Below are positions 52,638 through 62,700 of a DNA stretch of 64,000 nt, piece by piece (the first letter of the stretch is position 1; every line of letters begins with the position of its first letter). A program made the position numbers and the translations under genes. The notes under the pieces are model-generated. The model searched no databases and was not told the origin of the DNA. It saw only the letters and a list, made by a program, of their open reading frames with translations. The stretch is from an uncultured Christensenella sp. (GTDB lineage Bacteria > Bacillota > Clostridia > Christensenellales > Borkfalkiaceae), in NCBI GenBank assembly GCA_910578565.1, contig CAJTQF010000001.1, positions 1 to 64,000 of the forward strand, given 5' to 3'.

Positions 52638-52666
52638 AAAACACGGCTAAAAAAGCCGTGTTTAAA
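52638..52666 (+). terminator. Terminator after helicase gene
   Basis: AAACACGGCT / AGCCGTGTTT with an A-rich loop, then AAATTTAT. Confidence 0.75.
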
Positions 52667-52674
52667 TTTATAAA

Positions 52675-52710
52675 AAATAAGGCGTAAGCTGAGTGTTCAG
52701 CTTACGCCCC
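52675..52710 (-). terminator. Hairpin beyond the tRNA-Ser end repeat
   Basis: 11-bp stem GGCGTAAGCTG (52681-52691) / CAGCTTACGCC (52698-52708). Read leftward it is followed by TTATTTTTTAT, so it terminates minus-strand transcripts. Confidence 0.75.
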
Positions 52711-52741
52711 TTTTGGCGCGGAAGAAGGGATTTGCCCCTTG
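52711..52741 (-). repeat. Second copy of the tRNA-Ser 3' portion
   Basis: TTTTGGCGCGGAAGAAGGGA TTTG (52711-52734) is identical to 52893-52916, the 3' end of tRNA-Ser. Similarity goes on to 52741 with one base missing, so it includes the whole T-arm half, acceptor strand and CCA. Between it and the true tRNA lie about 125 bp with three hairpins: GGTAGCA...TGCTGCC (52757-52778), GTCTGCGG/CCGCAGAC (52782-52803) and GCAAAAC/GTTTTGC (52808-52823). CAAATCCCTT at 52835-52844 is an inverted copy of AAGGGATTTG at 52725-52734, so the ends can pair. Confidence 0.8.
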
Positions 52742-52860
52742 GGCGGGGCGCACGGTTGGTAGCAAATTCAATTGCTGCCAAGTCTGCGGTAGAGTCCGCA
52801 GACCGGCGCAAAACAAGTTTTGCTTGCCTCCCCTCAAATCCCTTTGAAAAATGAAATAGC

Positions 52861-52895
52861 AAAATAGCGGACAGGTAAAAACCTGCCCGCTATTT
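52861..52895 (-). terminator. Terminator of tRNA-Ser
   Basis: AAAATAGCGG-A-CAGGT / ACCTG-C-CCGCTATTTT with loop AAAA, directly behind the CCA end on the minus strand. Confidence 0.8.
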
Positions 52896-52986
52896 TGGCG
52901 CGGAAGAAGGGATTTGAACCCTTGCTACGGTTTCCCGTACTACTCCCTTAGCAGGGGAGCCCCTTGAGCCACTTGGGTACTTCCGC
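52896..52986 (-). tRNA. tRNA-Ser (anticodon GCT)
   Basis: 91 nt with encoded CCA. Acceptor GCGGAAG / CTTCCGC, discriminator G, anticodon loop CTGCTAA in stem CTCCC/GGGAG, a long variable arm (TAGTACGGGAAACCGTAGC) as in serine tRNAs, T-arm AAGGGTTCAAATCCCTT. Reads AGC/AGU. Confidence 0.96.
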
Positions 52987-53069
52987 TCAAAGCTAAATAA
53001 ATATAACATATTATATTTTTTTTGTCAAAGCATTATTTAGTTTTTAGTAAAATAATTTTGCGCGTGCGC

Positions 53070-53099
53070 TTGCAAAAAATTATATGTTTGTGTTAAAAT
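53070..53099 (+). promoter_or_regulatory. Promoter of the GDSL hydrolase gene
   Basis: TTGCAA (53070-53075), 18-bp spacer, TAAAAT (53094-53099). Confidence 0.6.
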
Positions 53100-53155
53100 T
53101 ATTGTGCTGAACCGTAACTGTGCGTTGGGCGTTGATATTTTAAGGAGTGCGAAAT

Positions 53156-53764
53156 ATGAGAATAGTATTTTTGGGGGATTCGATTACTGATAGCGGTCGA
53201 GACAGAGACGACGAAAAGTCTTTGGGCAACGGTTTTGTTAAAGTGCTTTCCGATAAGCTCCGTCCCCTGTATCCCGATACCGATCTCGAACTTATAAACA
53301 AAGGCGTTTCGGGAAACGAGCTTTGTCACATTTTGGAGCGTCTGCGCGAAGACGCGATTGACCTTAACCCCGACGCGGTTGTAATAATGATAGGCATAAA
53401 CAATACTCTGCACAAGTACAGTGAAGGCAAAGAATTGGATTTGGACAAGTTTGAGCAGGATTTCATTACCCTGTTCACGCGCCTGAAAAAGGAAGGGATA
53501 GTGGTCATATTCCTTGAACCGTTCCTTTTGCCCGCGCCCGACAAGCGCAGAATGCGCAAGCTGTTTGAAGAAGAACTTAAAATTATCGACCGCGTGGCGG
53601 AAGAGTACGCGGACGAGTTTGTTCCCTATGACGAGATGTTTCAGGGGCTTGTCGAAAGTATTCCTTATACCGAATACTCGGAAGACGGAGTTCATCCCAC
53701 ACACAGATGTTCGCGCCTTATTGCAAACACCGCCATAAAAGCAATAAGAAAGCATTTGCTCTGA
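53156..53764 (+). CDS. SGNH/GDSL-family hydrolase
   Basis: About 202 residues from ATG 53156, set by AAGGAG 8 nt before; an upstream GTG overlaps that site. Four blocks are visible: FLGDSITDSGRD (nucleophile Ser), GVSGNE, IGINNT and DGVHPTHRCS (Asp, His). No signal peptide, so it is cytoplasmic. Relatives include small esterases and lysophospholipase- or acyl-sugar esterases; the close context says nothing about substrate. Together with pectin enzymes a role in deacetylating imported oligosaccharides is possible but only inferred. Confidence 0.9.
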   Translation: MRIVFLGDSITDSGRDRDDEKSLGNGFVKVLSDKLRPLYPDTDLELINKGVSGNELCHILERLREDAIDLNPDAVVIMIGINNTLHKYSEGKELDLDKFEQDFITLFTRLKKEGIVVIFLEPFLLPAPDKRRMRKLFEEELKIIDRVAEEYADEFVPYDEMFQGLVESIPYTEYSEDGVHPTHRCSRLIANTAIKAIRKHLL

Positions 53765-53773
53765 TAATAGAAA

Positions 53774-53811
53774 TAAAGCCGCTTGCGGAACTTCCGCGGG
53801 CGGCTTTTTGA
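53774..53811. terminator. Terminator after GDSL gene
   Basis: AAAGCCGC...GCGGCTTT with inner TGCGGA/TCCGCG pairing (53775-53806) and T-run; the convergent YitT gene ends about 15 bp away. Confidence 0.75.
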
Positions 53812-53823
53812 GTGTCGAAAATA

Positions 53824-54726
53824 TTACAGTTCTTCGTCAGTGTGGTTTTTATAGCCTTCGCCGTAAATTTCTTTTGCAGACGTAACTATCATGAATGCGG
53901 CGGGGTCGCAGTCTTTTACGACGTCGCGCAGCTTGGGATAAAGAAAACTTTTTATCGCGCACAAAATCATACGTTTGTTATCGCCCGTGTACGCGCCCTT
54001 GCCGTCCGTGACCGTTGCGCTGATGTCAAGTTCTTTTATTATTTTATCGCATATTAATCCGGCTTTGTCTTCAACCGAAATTATATAGACAAGTTTTGCC
54101 GAGTTGCCGCCGTAAAGTACCGTGTCGAAAGCGATAGTGAGAATTACTATGGATATGACGGTGTAACATAAAAGGTCGAAGTCGCGGTAAGCCGCAAACG
54201 ACGAACAGACGATTACTATGTCTATAATCATTGAGATAATGCCCGTATTCACGTAGCGGAATTTCTTTCTCAGAAGTTTGACTACTATGTCCGTTCCGCC
54301 CGTGGTGCTGCCCATTCTGAAAATGAGTCCCAGCCCTATGCCGAACAGCGCGCCGCCCACTAACGAAGAAATAAGTATGTCATTGGTGACCGGTATGAAT
54401 TTTTTTAGCGTTAAATTCCAAACTTCTATTAATACGGAAGACAATACGGTTGCAAACAGAGTGGAAAGGGTGAATCCTTTACCGAAGAATATAAAGCCGA
54501 GTATAAACAGCGGCACGTTGATTATGATAATCAGCACGCCCGTTGTGAGTATCGACGCGGCGGGAGTGGACTCTAAAAGGTAGCTTATTATAATGGCGAT
54601 ACCGGTAACTCCGCCCGACGCAATGTTGTTTGCGTCAAGAAAGAACGAAACGCCCACCGAGTAAATAATGCAACCCAGTACGATTATTAAATATCTTTTA
54701 AAGTAAAAAAGTGCTTTTTTCTTCAT
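53824..54726 (-). CDS. Third YitT-family membrane protein
   Basis: 300 residues with the same architecture as the pair at 9360-11464 but more divergent. NNIASGGVTGIAIIISYLL and GSTTGGTDIVVKLLRKKF are the family's two conserved loops, and the C-terminal DUF2179 domain runs from about 215 (YIISVEDKAGLICDKIIKEL) to PAAFMIVTSAKEIYGEGY. Five to six membrane segments. It is monocistronic with its own consensus promoter. Role unknown. With two others in the window the genome is rich in this family. Confidence 0.87.
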   Translation of the reverse strand: MKKKALFYFKRYLIIVLGCIIYSVGVSFFLDANNIASGGVTGIAIIISYLLESTPAASILTTGVLIIIINVPLFILGFIFFGKGFTLSTLFATVLSSVLIEVWNLTLKKFIPVTNDILISSLVGGALFGIGLGLIFRMGSTTGGTDIVVKLLRKKFRYVNTGIISMIIDIVIVCSSFAAYRDFDLLCYTVISIVILTIAFDTVLYGGNSAKLVYIISVEDKAGLICDKIIKELDISATVTDGKGAYTGDNKRMILCAIKSFLYPKLRDVVKDCDPAAFMIVTSAKEIYGEGYKNHTDEEL

Positions 54727-54784
54727 TGCGGCGCCCTTTAAATCCGATTGCCTTAAAAACGGCTTATCGTAGCATTCTGATTAT

Positions 54785-54813
54785 ATTATAAGCAAATCCG
54801 TGAAAACTGTCAA
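54785..54813 (-). promoter_or_regulatory. Promoter of the third YitT gene
   Basis: Minus strand TTGACA (54813-54808), 17-bp spacer, TATAAT (54790-54785): full consensus. Confidence 0.85.
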
Positions 54814-55073
54814 GCATACGTTGCGGCGCGGGTGTGCGGCGTAAGCGAATAAAACGGCGTGTTTATACATTTATACGATAATACTTGCATAACATTGTTG
54901 CGGCGGTATGCGGTGTTTTAACGCGGCGGATAGATGTAAAAAACGTTTAATAAACCCAAAAAGGGTAAAATACGATATTTTTTTACCGTTTTAAGGGGTA
55001 ATTATGCCTGAAACGGGCATTTTTGCGGTATTTAAAAGGATTGCAGATATTTTCGATTTATAGGTCAAATCAG
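54814..55073. other. Non-coding stretch upstream of two divergent promoters
   Basis: 260 bp without a gene. Only a small inverted repeat TGCCTGAAACGGGCA (55006-55020) and AT-rich runs are visible. Confidence 0.5.
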
Positions 55074-55141
55074 TTGAATTTTTATAAATTATATTGTATA
55101 ATGGCTTTATATTGAAAAATGCCGCATTTTATTCTGCGGCA
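55074..55141 (+). promoter_or_regulatory. Promoter and leader hairpin of the GLUG lipoprotein gene
   Basis: TTGAAT (55074-55079), 17-bp spacer, TATAAT (55097-55102). The leader holds TGCCGCA / TGCGGCA (55119-55141), with no T-run, about 25 bp before the ribosome site AGAAGGAGA. Confidence 0.65.
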
Positions 55142-55167
55142 ATCAGGTAAAACAGAAGGAGACAGCA

Positions 55168-58100
55168 ATGAAAAAATTTTTATTGGCGATACTTGCGGTC
55201 GTGTGCATTACGTGCGTAGGACTGGCGGCGGCTTCGTGCAAGGAAACGCAATATTACAAACTTTATTTTGCTACTGCGGAAGGCGCGAACGTTGTTTGCG
55301 AAATTCCTTCGGGATATGAAGTTAAATCCGGTTACAAGGTGGTTTTCAAAGTCGAACTTGACGAAGACGCCCAGGGCGAACCGAAAGTCGACGTGAACGG
55401 CGACGAAATCGAAGCGGACGGAGAAGGTTTTTATTCTTTTAAAATAAAAGAAGATACTACCGTTGAAGTTTCGGGCGTGTATACTACGGAAAGAAACTCG
55501 ATTACGTTTGACAAGGGCGACAAGGACGGCAACGACTACCGCGTGACTTTTAATGCGGAATACGTTGACGCAGACGGCACCCTTCACGAAATAGATACCG
55601 ACGCCGAGAAAGGCACTAATTTGGACATCGGCACCAAAGTTACGTTTACTGTCGATGTGAGCGTTTATTACGGCGAAAATCCCAAGTTCGAAGTGCTTTC
55701 GAATACGCAGGTTATCGATCCCGATACGGACGGAAAATATCATGTGGAAATCAACGGCAAGATAAACGTAAGCATTCAGGGTCTTGAACTCGACGACTCT
55801 TTCGTCGGGCGTAAGGACGGCGATAAAGTTTATATAGACGGTAACGGTACTGCGGATAATCCCTATAAACTCAGAAAGCCTATTGACCTTTACGTTCTGT
55901 CTTCGTTTATGAACAACGATTTCTATTGGGGACAAATATCCACGTCGTATTTCAGTCTTGAAAACGATATCGATATGCGCGGCGAAGAGCTGTTTATAAT
56001 AGGAATTTCCGACACTTACTACTTCGGCGGAAATTTCAACGGCAACGGGCACACAATTTCCAATTATTATATCTCGTCTACCGCCATAGACCAGACCGAT
56101 TTCAACGAAGCGTTTATGCCCAATATCGGAATGTTCGGCGTGGCGGCTGGTGCGCAGATTTACGATTTGAACCTTGAAAACTTTACCTGCGATATCAACG
56201 CGGCAAAGTTCGATACGGACGACAACAGAGAATACAACGGATTTTTTGCGGGCGGCGTGGTTGCTTACGGTATGGGCGTAAATATAACCAACTGTTCCGT
56301 AAGCGGCGTCATTACCGCCACGGCGGGCAACAATAAATTCGGCTATATCGGCGGAATAATAGGCTACCAGCTTTCGGCTTTAATGGAAACGAACGGTATG
56401 CGCTACTATTCGACTGTGCGCTCCTGCTCTACAAACGTCACCATTATGGGTAACGCGGGTTGCGTTTACGGCGTAGGCGGAATTGCGGGCGCGGTAAGGT
56501 CCTATGACGAAAATATCGCCGCAATGATTATAAACTGCTACACTACTGGCGACATTGAAGGCGCAATGCGCGCAGGCGGTATCGTGGGTCTGCTTTATCC
56601 CTACGGCTCTGTAACCAACAGCTATGCAACGGGATACGTCGACGGCTACACCCGTCTCGGAAACGACCCCGACTACGGCGATTTCCGTTACGCTTACGCG
56701 GGCGGTATCGCCGGCGAACTCGGATACGACGCTATAATTGCCAACAGCTTTTTCACGGGCGAAGTAAGCGCACGTGCGGCGGCAGGCTCAAACTATGCCG
56801 CCGAAGGTGAAATTGCCGGTTTTGTAGGTAAGGGCGGCAATGAAGGCGGCGCGTATATCCAGTCCGAAAAAGGACTTATTTACAACTGCGTTTCCTCGGC
56901 TGATACAAACGTTACGATAAACAACGATTATATAAAAAATACGCTCGGTTGGAGCGAAGGCGACTGGTCGTTTAACGGCACGGGCTATCCTACCGTAAAT
57001 ACGGGCGAAGGCAGCAATGTTTTCGATATTACCGTAAGTTTTAAAAACGTTACGGTGGGTGGAAACAGCTCTGTCATACAGAACGTTGAAAACGCATATT
57101 ACCCCATGTCCTACTGGTATCTGGCTTCTCCTTCGGAAACCGAAACGCACACCATTCCCCAATACATTAACGGTGACGGCGGAATGCGTTCTTTCGGATA
57201 CTTCTTTGATGAAAATCTCAGCGTCAAAGTTCCCAACTGCTATGTTCCCACTCACGGCGTTACCCTTTACGCAGGTTTTGCAAATTACGGCGAAGTTGCC
57301 GGTAAATATTATTTGCAGTGGGCTACGAATACGGGCGGCTATAGTGAAAACGACGCGAACGGCAAACTTGTTTACACCCTGCAATGGGTAGCAGAAAGCG
57401 ACAAGTACCTTGAACTCAAACCCGACGGAACCCTTATCTACCGTGACGGCGCGCTTGTGAGCGAATCGTATTACTATTACGACGGCGCAACAATCACTTT
57501 GCGCGACACTTATCTCGCTATAATAGACGGAAAGTCAAATAATGCGTATATGTCGTTTAAGGCGACCGTAGACAACGGCATTATGACAGTATGGGATAAC
57601 GAATATTATCCTGCGATAAACCCCGTAAAAGCGGTAAAAGAAATTGAAAACTTCGGTTACGGCAAGTATTACGCTACGGGTGTGGAATATACCTTTAATA
57701 CCGACGGCACCGGCGTATGCGTCAACGCAGGAGTCAAACAGAACTTTACGTTTACCGTCAACGGCGGAAATATTGAAATAAAGACGAACGACGCAACTTT
57801 GAGCGGAACGGTTTCGGGCGGAAACCTTACCGTGGACGGCGTAAGTCTTACCGCATACGACAAGTTCGAAGGCGTATGGGAAAAGTCGGCAGGCTCTCAT
57901 AAAGAATATACCTTTGACGGCAAGGGCGGCTGGACGTACCGTTATTACGGATACAACGGCGGTGTGTTAACCGTAATTGACAGCAAGAACGGCACCTATT
58001 CGCCCGACGGCGACGGCATTAAGCTCAACGACGGAACCAAATTTACGTTCAATGCAGAAGGGCAGCTTGTTCTCGGCAACGAAGTTTACTATTACAAGCA

Positions 58101-59709
58101 GAACAGCCACGCGGGCGTATGGAACAACTTTGCCCGTATGTTCGCTATCGAAATAGACCTGAAAGGAATAACTTCCGACGGCTACGGCGAAGCTACTATA
58201 AATTACGGCTCGACGTACGGCAGCTATGACGTAAGTTACGACGTGAGAGTAAGCACTCTTTCCGTTGTGGTCGGAATAGACCCCGCTACGAATAAGCAGA
58301 TTACAGAAACTTACGAAAACACCCCCGTAATCCGTTTGTACAGAAACGACCTTCTCATTGCTTCGCTTATATACCGCGAAAACAGCGCTACCCTTTGGGG
58401 ACCAGTGTTCCGTCCCGATACGGGCAAGAGCGAAGTTACTACTTTCTATCTGTATGACGATTTCAAGGGCGACTGGGTCAGCGGCGGTTACGACGTAACC
58501 TTTAACGGACTGGGCAATTATGCCACGGAAGGCAGTCAGGAATTTGTCGCAGTAAAGGGAACGGCTACCGTAAACGGAAAAGCAGGCACTTACACGCTTT
58601 TGAACAATACTTTAACGGGCGTGCTTGAATGCGACGGAAACACCTATAATATAAGCTACAACGAAGCAACGGGCACGATAAGCGTTACGGGCGCGGCTAC
58701 GTTCGAACTTCAACCCCGTGACAAGTGGTATAAAGTCAGGCTTACGGACGCAAGCGGAAACGTTTACTCGTTCGACGGCAAGGGCGACCTTTCGGGCGGC
58801 GGCACAATGACAATAACCGCGCCCAACGGCACCGAAACCACGCAGACGTATAATTCAGGTACAATAACGGTTTCCGGCAACGAATTCAAATTAGGTTCTA
58901 CAACGCTTTACGTTTATAACCCGTTTACGGGCGAATGGTTTATCTCCAACAGCTACGGCGAAAAGCTGGTGATAGGAAACTTCGGCGCAGACTATAAGGC
59001 AAGCGGCACTTATTACGGCAAGTCCTACGCATTCACTTATTATCCCGAAGGGAATTACGTTACCATCACCGACCCCGCAGATCCCGACGCGTTGCCCCTG
59101 TATATCAACATTCTCGACGGCAACGACGTAACCGAACTTGCCGTAAGTACAACCAACAATACGGAAGGGTTGTTCAGCGTTTGCATTAAAAACGGGTTTG
59201 ACGAATATAAGGGTGAATACTCTTACGACGGCGGAACGCTAATCCTTGACGGCTTCGGTTTAAGTCTGTTCACGGACGGCGCGGCGAAGTATGTGAAGGA
59301 CGGCAAAATCGTTGAAACTTTCTCTTACAGCGTAGATGTATTCGGTCAGGTTCTGTTGCGTTCGGACGAAAGTAGTCTTTACTATCTCTTCTTTGAAGAC
59401 TCGGACGGAGAATATCAGGCAAACGGCAAGCATTATGCAAAAGTTTTACCCGATAATCTGTACACTGTTACGGCAAAAGATAAGAACGAAGTAGAGTTTG
59501 CCTTCTACGGCAACGGTAAAGTCGTTACTTCAAGCGGCTCGGTTTACAGTTACGTTATCAAAAGTCACGACCAGACCCGTATGCAGTACACTCTCGGGTT
59601 GACAAAGGACGGCGTAACGGAAACTTACGTTCTTGATTACAGTTCGGACTACGGCGCAGATTATTATACGATTGCGCTTGTAACCGGACAAGAAGAAAGC
59701 GATAATTAA
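55168..59709 (+). CDS. Large surface lipoprotein with GLUG repeats
   Basis: 1,513 residues. Signal with lipobox AASC (Cys 24). Residues 25-220 are beta-rich Ig-like modules, acidic. Residues about 225-600 form a right-handed beta-helix of GLUG-type repeats (IGMFGVAAGAQIYDLNLENF, GYIGGIIGYQL, VGGIAGAVRS, AGGIVGLLYPYGSVTNSYATG, AGGIAGELG). A short InlB-like repeat (about 665-710) follows. From about 720 on, a module of some 100 residues repeats several times, centred on G-W...YTFDGKGGW...NGTYS..G..IKL, VTFNGLGNY, YSFDGKGDLSGGG and similar. It is anchored outside and looks like an adhesin or glycan-binding protein; no enzymatic motif is seen. A subtilase gene follows 70 bp later. Confidence 0.83.
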   Translation: MKKFLLAILAVVCITCVGLAAASCKETQYYKLYFATAEGANVVCEIPSGYEVKSGYKVVFKVELDEDAQGEPKVDVNGDEIEADGEGFYSFKIKEDTTVEVSGVYTTERNSITFDKGDKDGNDYRVTFNAEYVDADGTLHEIDTDAEKGTNLDIGTKVTFTVDVSVYYGENPKFEVLSNTQVIDPDTDGKYHVEINGKINVSIQGLELDDSFVGRKDGDKVYIDGNGTADNPYKLRKPIDLYVLSSFMNNDFYWGQISTSYFSLENDIDMRGEELFIIGISDTYYFGGNFNGNGHTISNYYISSTAIDQTDFNEAFMPNIGMFGVAAGAQIYDLNLENFTCDINAAKFDTDDNREYNGFFAGGVVAYGMGVNITNCSVSGVITATAGNNKFGYIGGIIGYQLSALMETNGMRYYSTVRSCSTNVTIMGNAGCVYGVGGIAGAVRSYDENIAAMIINCYTTGDIEGAMRAGGIVGLLYPYGSVTNSYATGYVDGYTRLGNDPDYGDFRYAYAGGIAGELGYDAIIANSFFTGEVSARAAAGSNYAAEGEIAGFVGKGGNEGGAYIQSEKGLIYNCVSSADTNVTINNDYIKNTLGWSEGDWSFNGTGYPTVNTGEGSNVFDITVSFKNVTVGGNSSVIQNVENAYYPMSYWYLASPSETETHTIPQYINGDGGMRSFGYFFDENLSVKVPNCYVPTHGVTLYAGFANYGEVAGKYYLQWATNTGGYSENDANGKLVYTLQWVAESDKYLELKPDGTLIYRDGALVSESYYYYDGATITLRDTYLAIIDGKSNNAYMSFKATVDNGIMTVWDNEYYPAINPVKAVKEIENFGYGKYYATGVEYTFNTDGTGVCVNAGVKQNFTFTVNGGNIEIKTNDATLSGTVSGGNLTVDGVSLTAYDKFEGVWEKSAGSHKEYTFDGKGGWTYRYYGYNGGVLTVIDSKNGTYSPDGDGIKLNDGTKFTFNAEGQLVLGNEVYYYKQNSHAGVWNNFARMFAIEIDLKGITSDGYGEATINYGSTYGSYDVSYDVRVSTLSVVVGIDPATNKQITETYENTPVIRLYRNDLLIASLIYRENSATLWGPVFRPDTGKSEVTTFYLYDDFKGDWVSGGYDVTFNGLGNYATEGSQEFVAVKGTATVNGKAGTYTLLNNTLTGVLECDGNTYNISYNEATGTISVTGAATFELQPRDKWYKVRLTDASGNVYSFDGKGDLSGGGTMTITAPNGTETTQTYNSGTITVSGNEFKLGSTTLYVYNPFTGEWFISNSYGEKLVIGNFGADYKASGTYYGKSYAFTYYPEGNYVTITDPADPDALPLYINILDGNDVTELAVSTTNNTEGLFSVCIKNGFDEYKGEYSYDGGTLILDGFGLSLFTDGAAKYVKDGKIVETFSYSVDVFGQVLLRSDESSLYYLFFEDSDGEYQANGKHYAKVLPDNLYTVTAKDKNEVEFAFYGNGKVVTSSGSVYSYVIKSHDQTRMQYTLGLTKDGVTETYVLDYSSDYGADYYTIALVTGQEESDN

Positions 59710-59711
59710 TG

Positions 59712-59742
59712 TGAAAGGGCAGCATTGCCCTTTTTGCAGTGT
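59712..59742 (+). terminator. Weak terminator between lipoprotein and subtilase
   Basis: AAAGGGCA / TGCCCTTT with loop GCAT, then TTGC. Short enough that read-through into the subtilase is plausible, since no promoter is obvious before 59781. Confidence 0.6.
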
Positions 59743-59780
59743 TTAAAGTGAATTAAAGATAAGTAAATTCGGAGGATTAA

Positions 59781-62700
59781 ATGACAAAATTCAGACGTGC
59801 GGCTTGTTTATGTCTTACGGGTGTAATGGCGGCAACTTTTGCCGCAGGGAACCTGCTAGCTTTTGCTGGCAGCAAAGGCAACGAACTCGCCGATGAAAAA
59901 TATGACAGCGTAGAATACACCGACGTGACGGGAAAAGTAGACCTGAGCGGCGTCGCTTTGCAGAATTTAAGCAAATCCGTGCTGGAAAACGCAGGCTATA
60001 CAACTTCAGGCAGCGGCAAGAAGACGGTTATTGTAAGACTTAGCGACGACTCGGTTTCGGAAAGCGTTCCCGACGGCGAAAGTGTAACCGATTATATTTC
60101 TTCATATTCGGGCAGTAAAAAGATTAAGTCAATCAAAGAGAGCCAGAGCAACTTTTTAAATTCGCTTTCGTCGCTCGGCGTGAGCTATGAAGTGCGCTAC
60201 CGGTACACTACGGTAACCAACGCCGTTGCGATAGAAGTGGACGCTTCCCGGATTTCCGCAATAAAGAGTATTACGGGCGTTAAATCGGCTTATCTTTCCA
60301 AGACCTATTCCCAACCCGAAGCCATTAAAGCCGAAGACGTTGTTGCGGGCGCTACCAACAATTACAGCAACGTTTATGCAACGGGTATTTACGATTCTTC
60401 CGAAATTCTTGAAAAATATGGCGCGGACGGAAGCGGTATGACTGTCGCCGTACTCGATACGGGTCTCGATTACACGCACGAAGCGTTTACGACTTATATG
60501 CCCGATACCGATACTATGGCTATGGACAAAAGTTACGTTGCGGATAAACTCAGAGATAAACAGTTCAACGCAGTAACGCTTTCGGCGGCAAACGGCAAAA
60601 ATATTACCGCGGACGACCTGTATGTAAACGATAAAGTTCCCTTTGCTTACGACTATGCCGACGGCGACGCGGACGTATATCCTTCGTATTCGCAGCACGG
60701 CACTCACGTTGCGGGTATAGTGGCGGGACACGCGGACAGTTATAAGGATAAAGACGGAAATCTCATAGATAACGAATTTATCGGCGTTGCGCCCAACGCG
60801 CAGCTGGTTATCTGTAAAGTGTTCACCGACGATTACGAAAATCCCGATCTCGGTGGCGCAACGACGGAAAATCTGGTTGCCGCGCTCGAAGACTGCGTTT
60901 CGCTCGGCGTAGATATCGTCAATATGTCGCTCGGAACTACTGCGGGCTTCTCGTCCGGCGCAATGGAAGGGGATGACGAAGGTCAGCTTCTGGACGAAGT
61001 TTACAGGTCGGTAAAAAGCGCGGGCATAAGCCTTATATGCGCGGCGAGCAACGATTACAGCTCGGGTTACGGCAGTGCGTTCGGTACCAATCTTGCAACC
61101 AACCCCGATTCGGGTACGGTAGGTTCGCCTTCTACTTTTGACGGCGCCGTTTCGGTTGCCAGTGTAAACGGACTTAAAGCTCCCTTTATGGTTGCAAACG
61201 CAGACACAAATTACGCTACTTCGATTTTTTATACCGAATCAAGCGATACAAACTCGGTAAAATTCAATTTTGCAAAACAGCTTCTCGGCAACAAGACCAA
61301 CGAAACTTTCAAATACGTAGTCGTTCCCGGCGTAGGTCAGGAAGCGGACTATACTTCAAGCATAAAAAATCTTTTAAATGACGACAAGTACAGGACAATC
61401 GCGCTTGTGCGCCGCGGTTCCACTAACTTCGAAGCGAAGATAAGGACGGCTATGCAGTACGCCGACGCGATTATCGTCTACAACAACGTGGCGGGTTCAA
61501 TAGGTATGTCGGTCGGCGATATCGAAAATCCCATTCCCGCGGTGTCCATTACTATGGACGAAGGCAATAAACTCTGTTACGACGACCGTGGCAAAAGACT
61601 TTCGTTCGGCTATATAGAAGTGAACACGTCCTATCAGGCGGGACCTTTTATGAACGATTACTCGTCCTGGGGCGCGACTCCCGACCTGAAACTTAAACCC
61701 GACGTAACGGCGCACGGCGGCGAGATTACTTCCACCGTTGCGGGCGGCTACGACGAAATGAGCGGAACTTCCATGGCTTCGCCAAACCTTGCGGGCTTTG
61801 TCGCGCTTGTCCGCAGCTATGTAAAAACAAACCTTTCGGCAATCCATAACAACGACCCGCTCAAAATTACCCGTCTGGTAAACCAGATTGTAATGAGCAC
61901 GTCTACAACCGTATACGATATGAACGGTCTTCCCTATTCCCCCAGAAAGCAGGGCGCGGGACTTGCTACCCTTAAAAATGCTTTTGAAACGGGCGCGTAC
62001 CTGTGGACGGACGAAGCGAACGGCGGAGCGGAAGACGACAGACCCAAAATGGAGCTCGGCGAAGACGAGAAAAAAGCGGGCAAATACACGTTCAGCTTCT
62101 TCGTTTCCAACTTCGGTGCCAACGACCTTAGCTTCGTTGCAAGCTCGCAGATGTTTACCGAAACACTTTCTTCAGATAAACTGACCGTTGCGGAAAAGGC
62201 TTATCTTCTTAACAAAATCGATCCCGTCTGGACTATAAACGAAAACGGCGCAAATTCGCGTTCGCTTGCCAAAAACGAAACGTTTACCGTAAAGCCCGGC
62301 GAGTATGCTAAAATAACAGTAACGCTGGAACTTGACGAAAGCGAAAAGAATTATATAAATTCGAGTTTCCCCAACGGTATGTTTGTGGAAGGATTTATAA
62401 CCCTTAAATCGCAATCGGAAGGACAGTGCGACTTAAATCTTCCCTATATGGGCTTCTACGGCGACTGGGAGTCAGCTCCCATGCTCGATTACAGCGCGTA
62501 TGAAATCGCCGAGTTCGAGCAGGATAAATCGCTGAACGACGATACCAGACCCAAGGAAAGCGTTTGGGCTACGCAGGCTTACGCAATGTACTACAATAAT
62601 CTGTACTCGGTTCCCATGGGTGGGTTTGCATATACGCAGGACGAAAACGCAGAGCAGATTTACGCAACGACCGAACACGCTGTTCTGTCGCGTTACAACT

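Noticed and set aside
52668..52862. 64-codon minus-strand frame beside tRNA-Ser
   Set aside because: It covers the duplicated tRNA end and its hairpins; the coding appearance is incidental to structured DNA.
52711..52986. tRNA-Ser end repeat as att sites bounding the helicase island
   Set aside because: The two copies enclose only the 125-bp spacer; no third copy is found at the left edge of the island (48480-48650) and there is no integrase.
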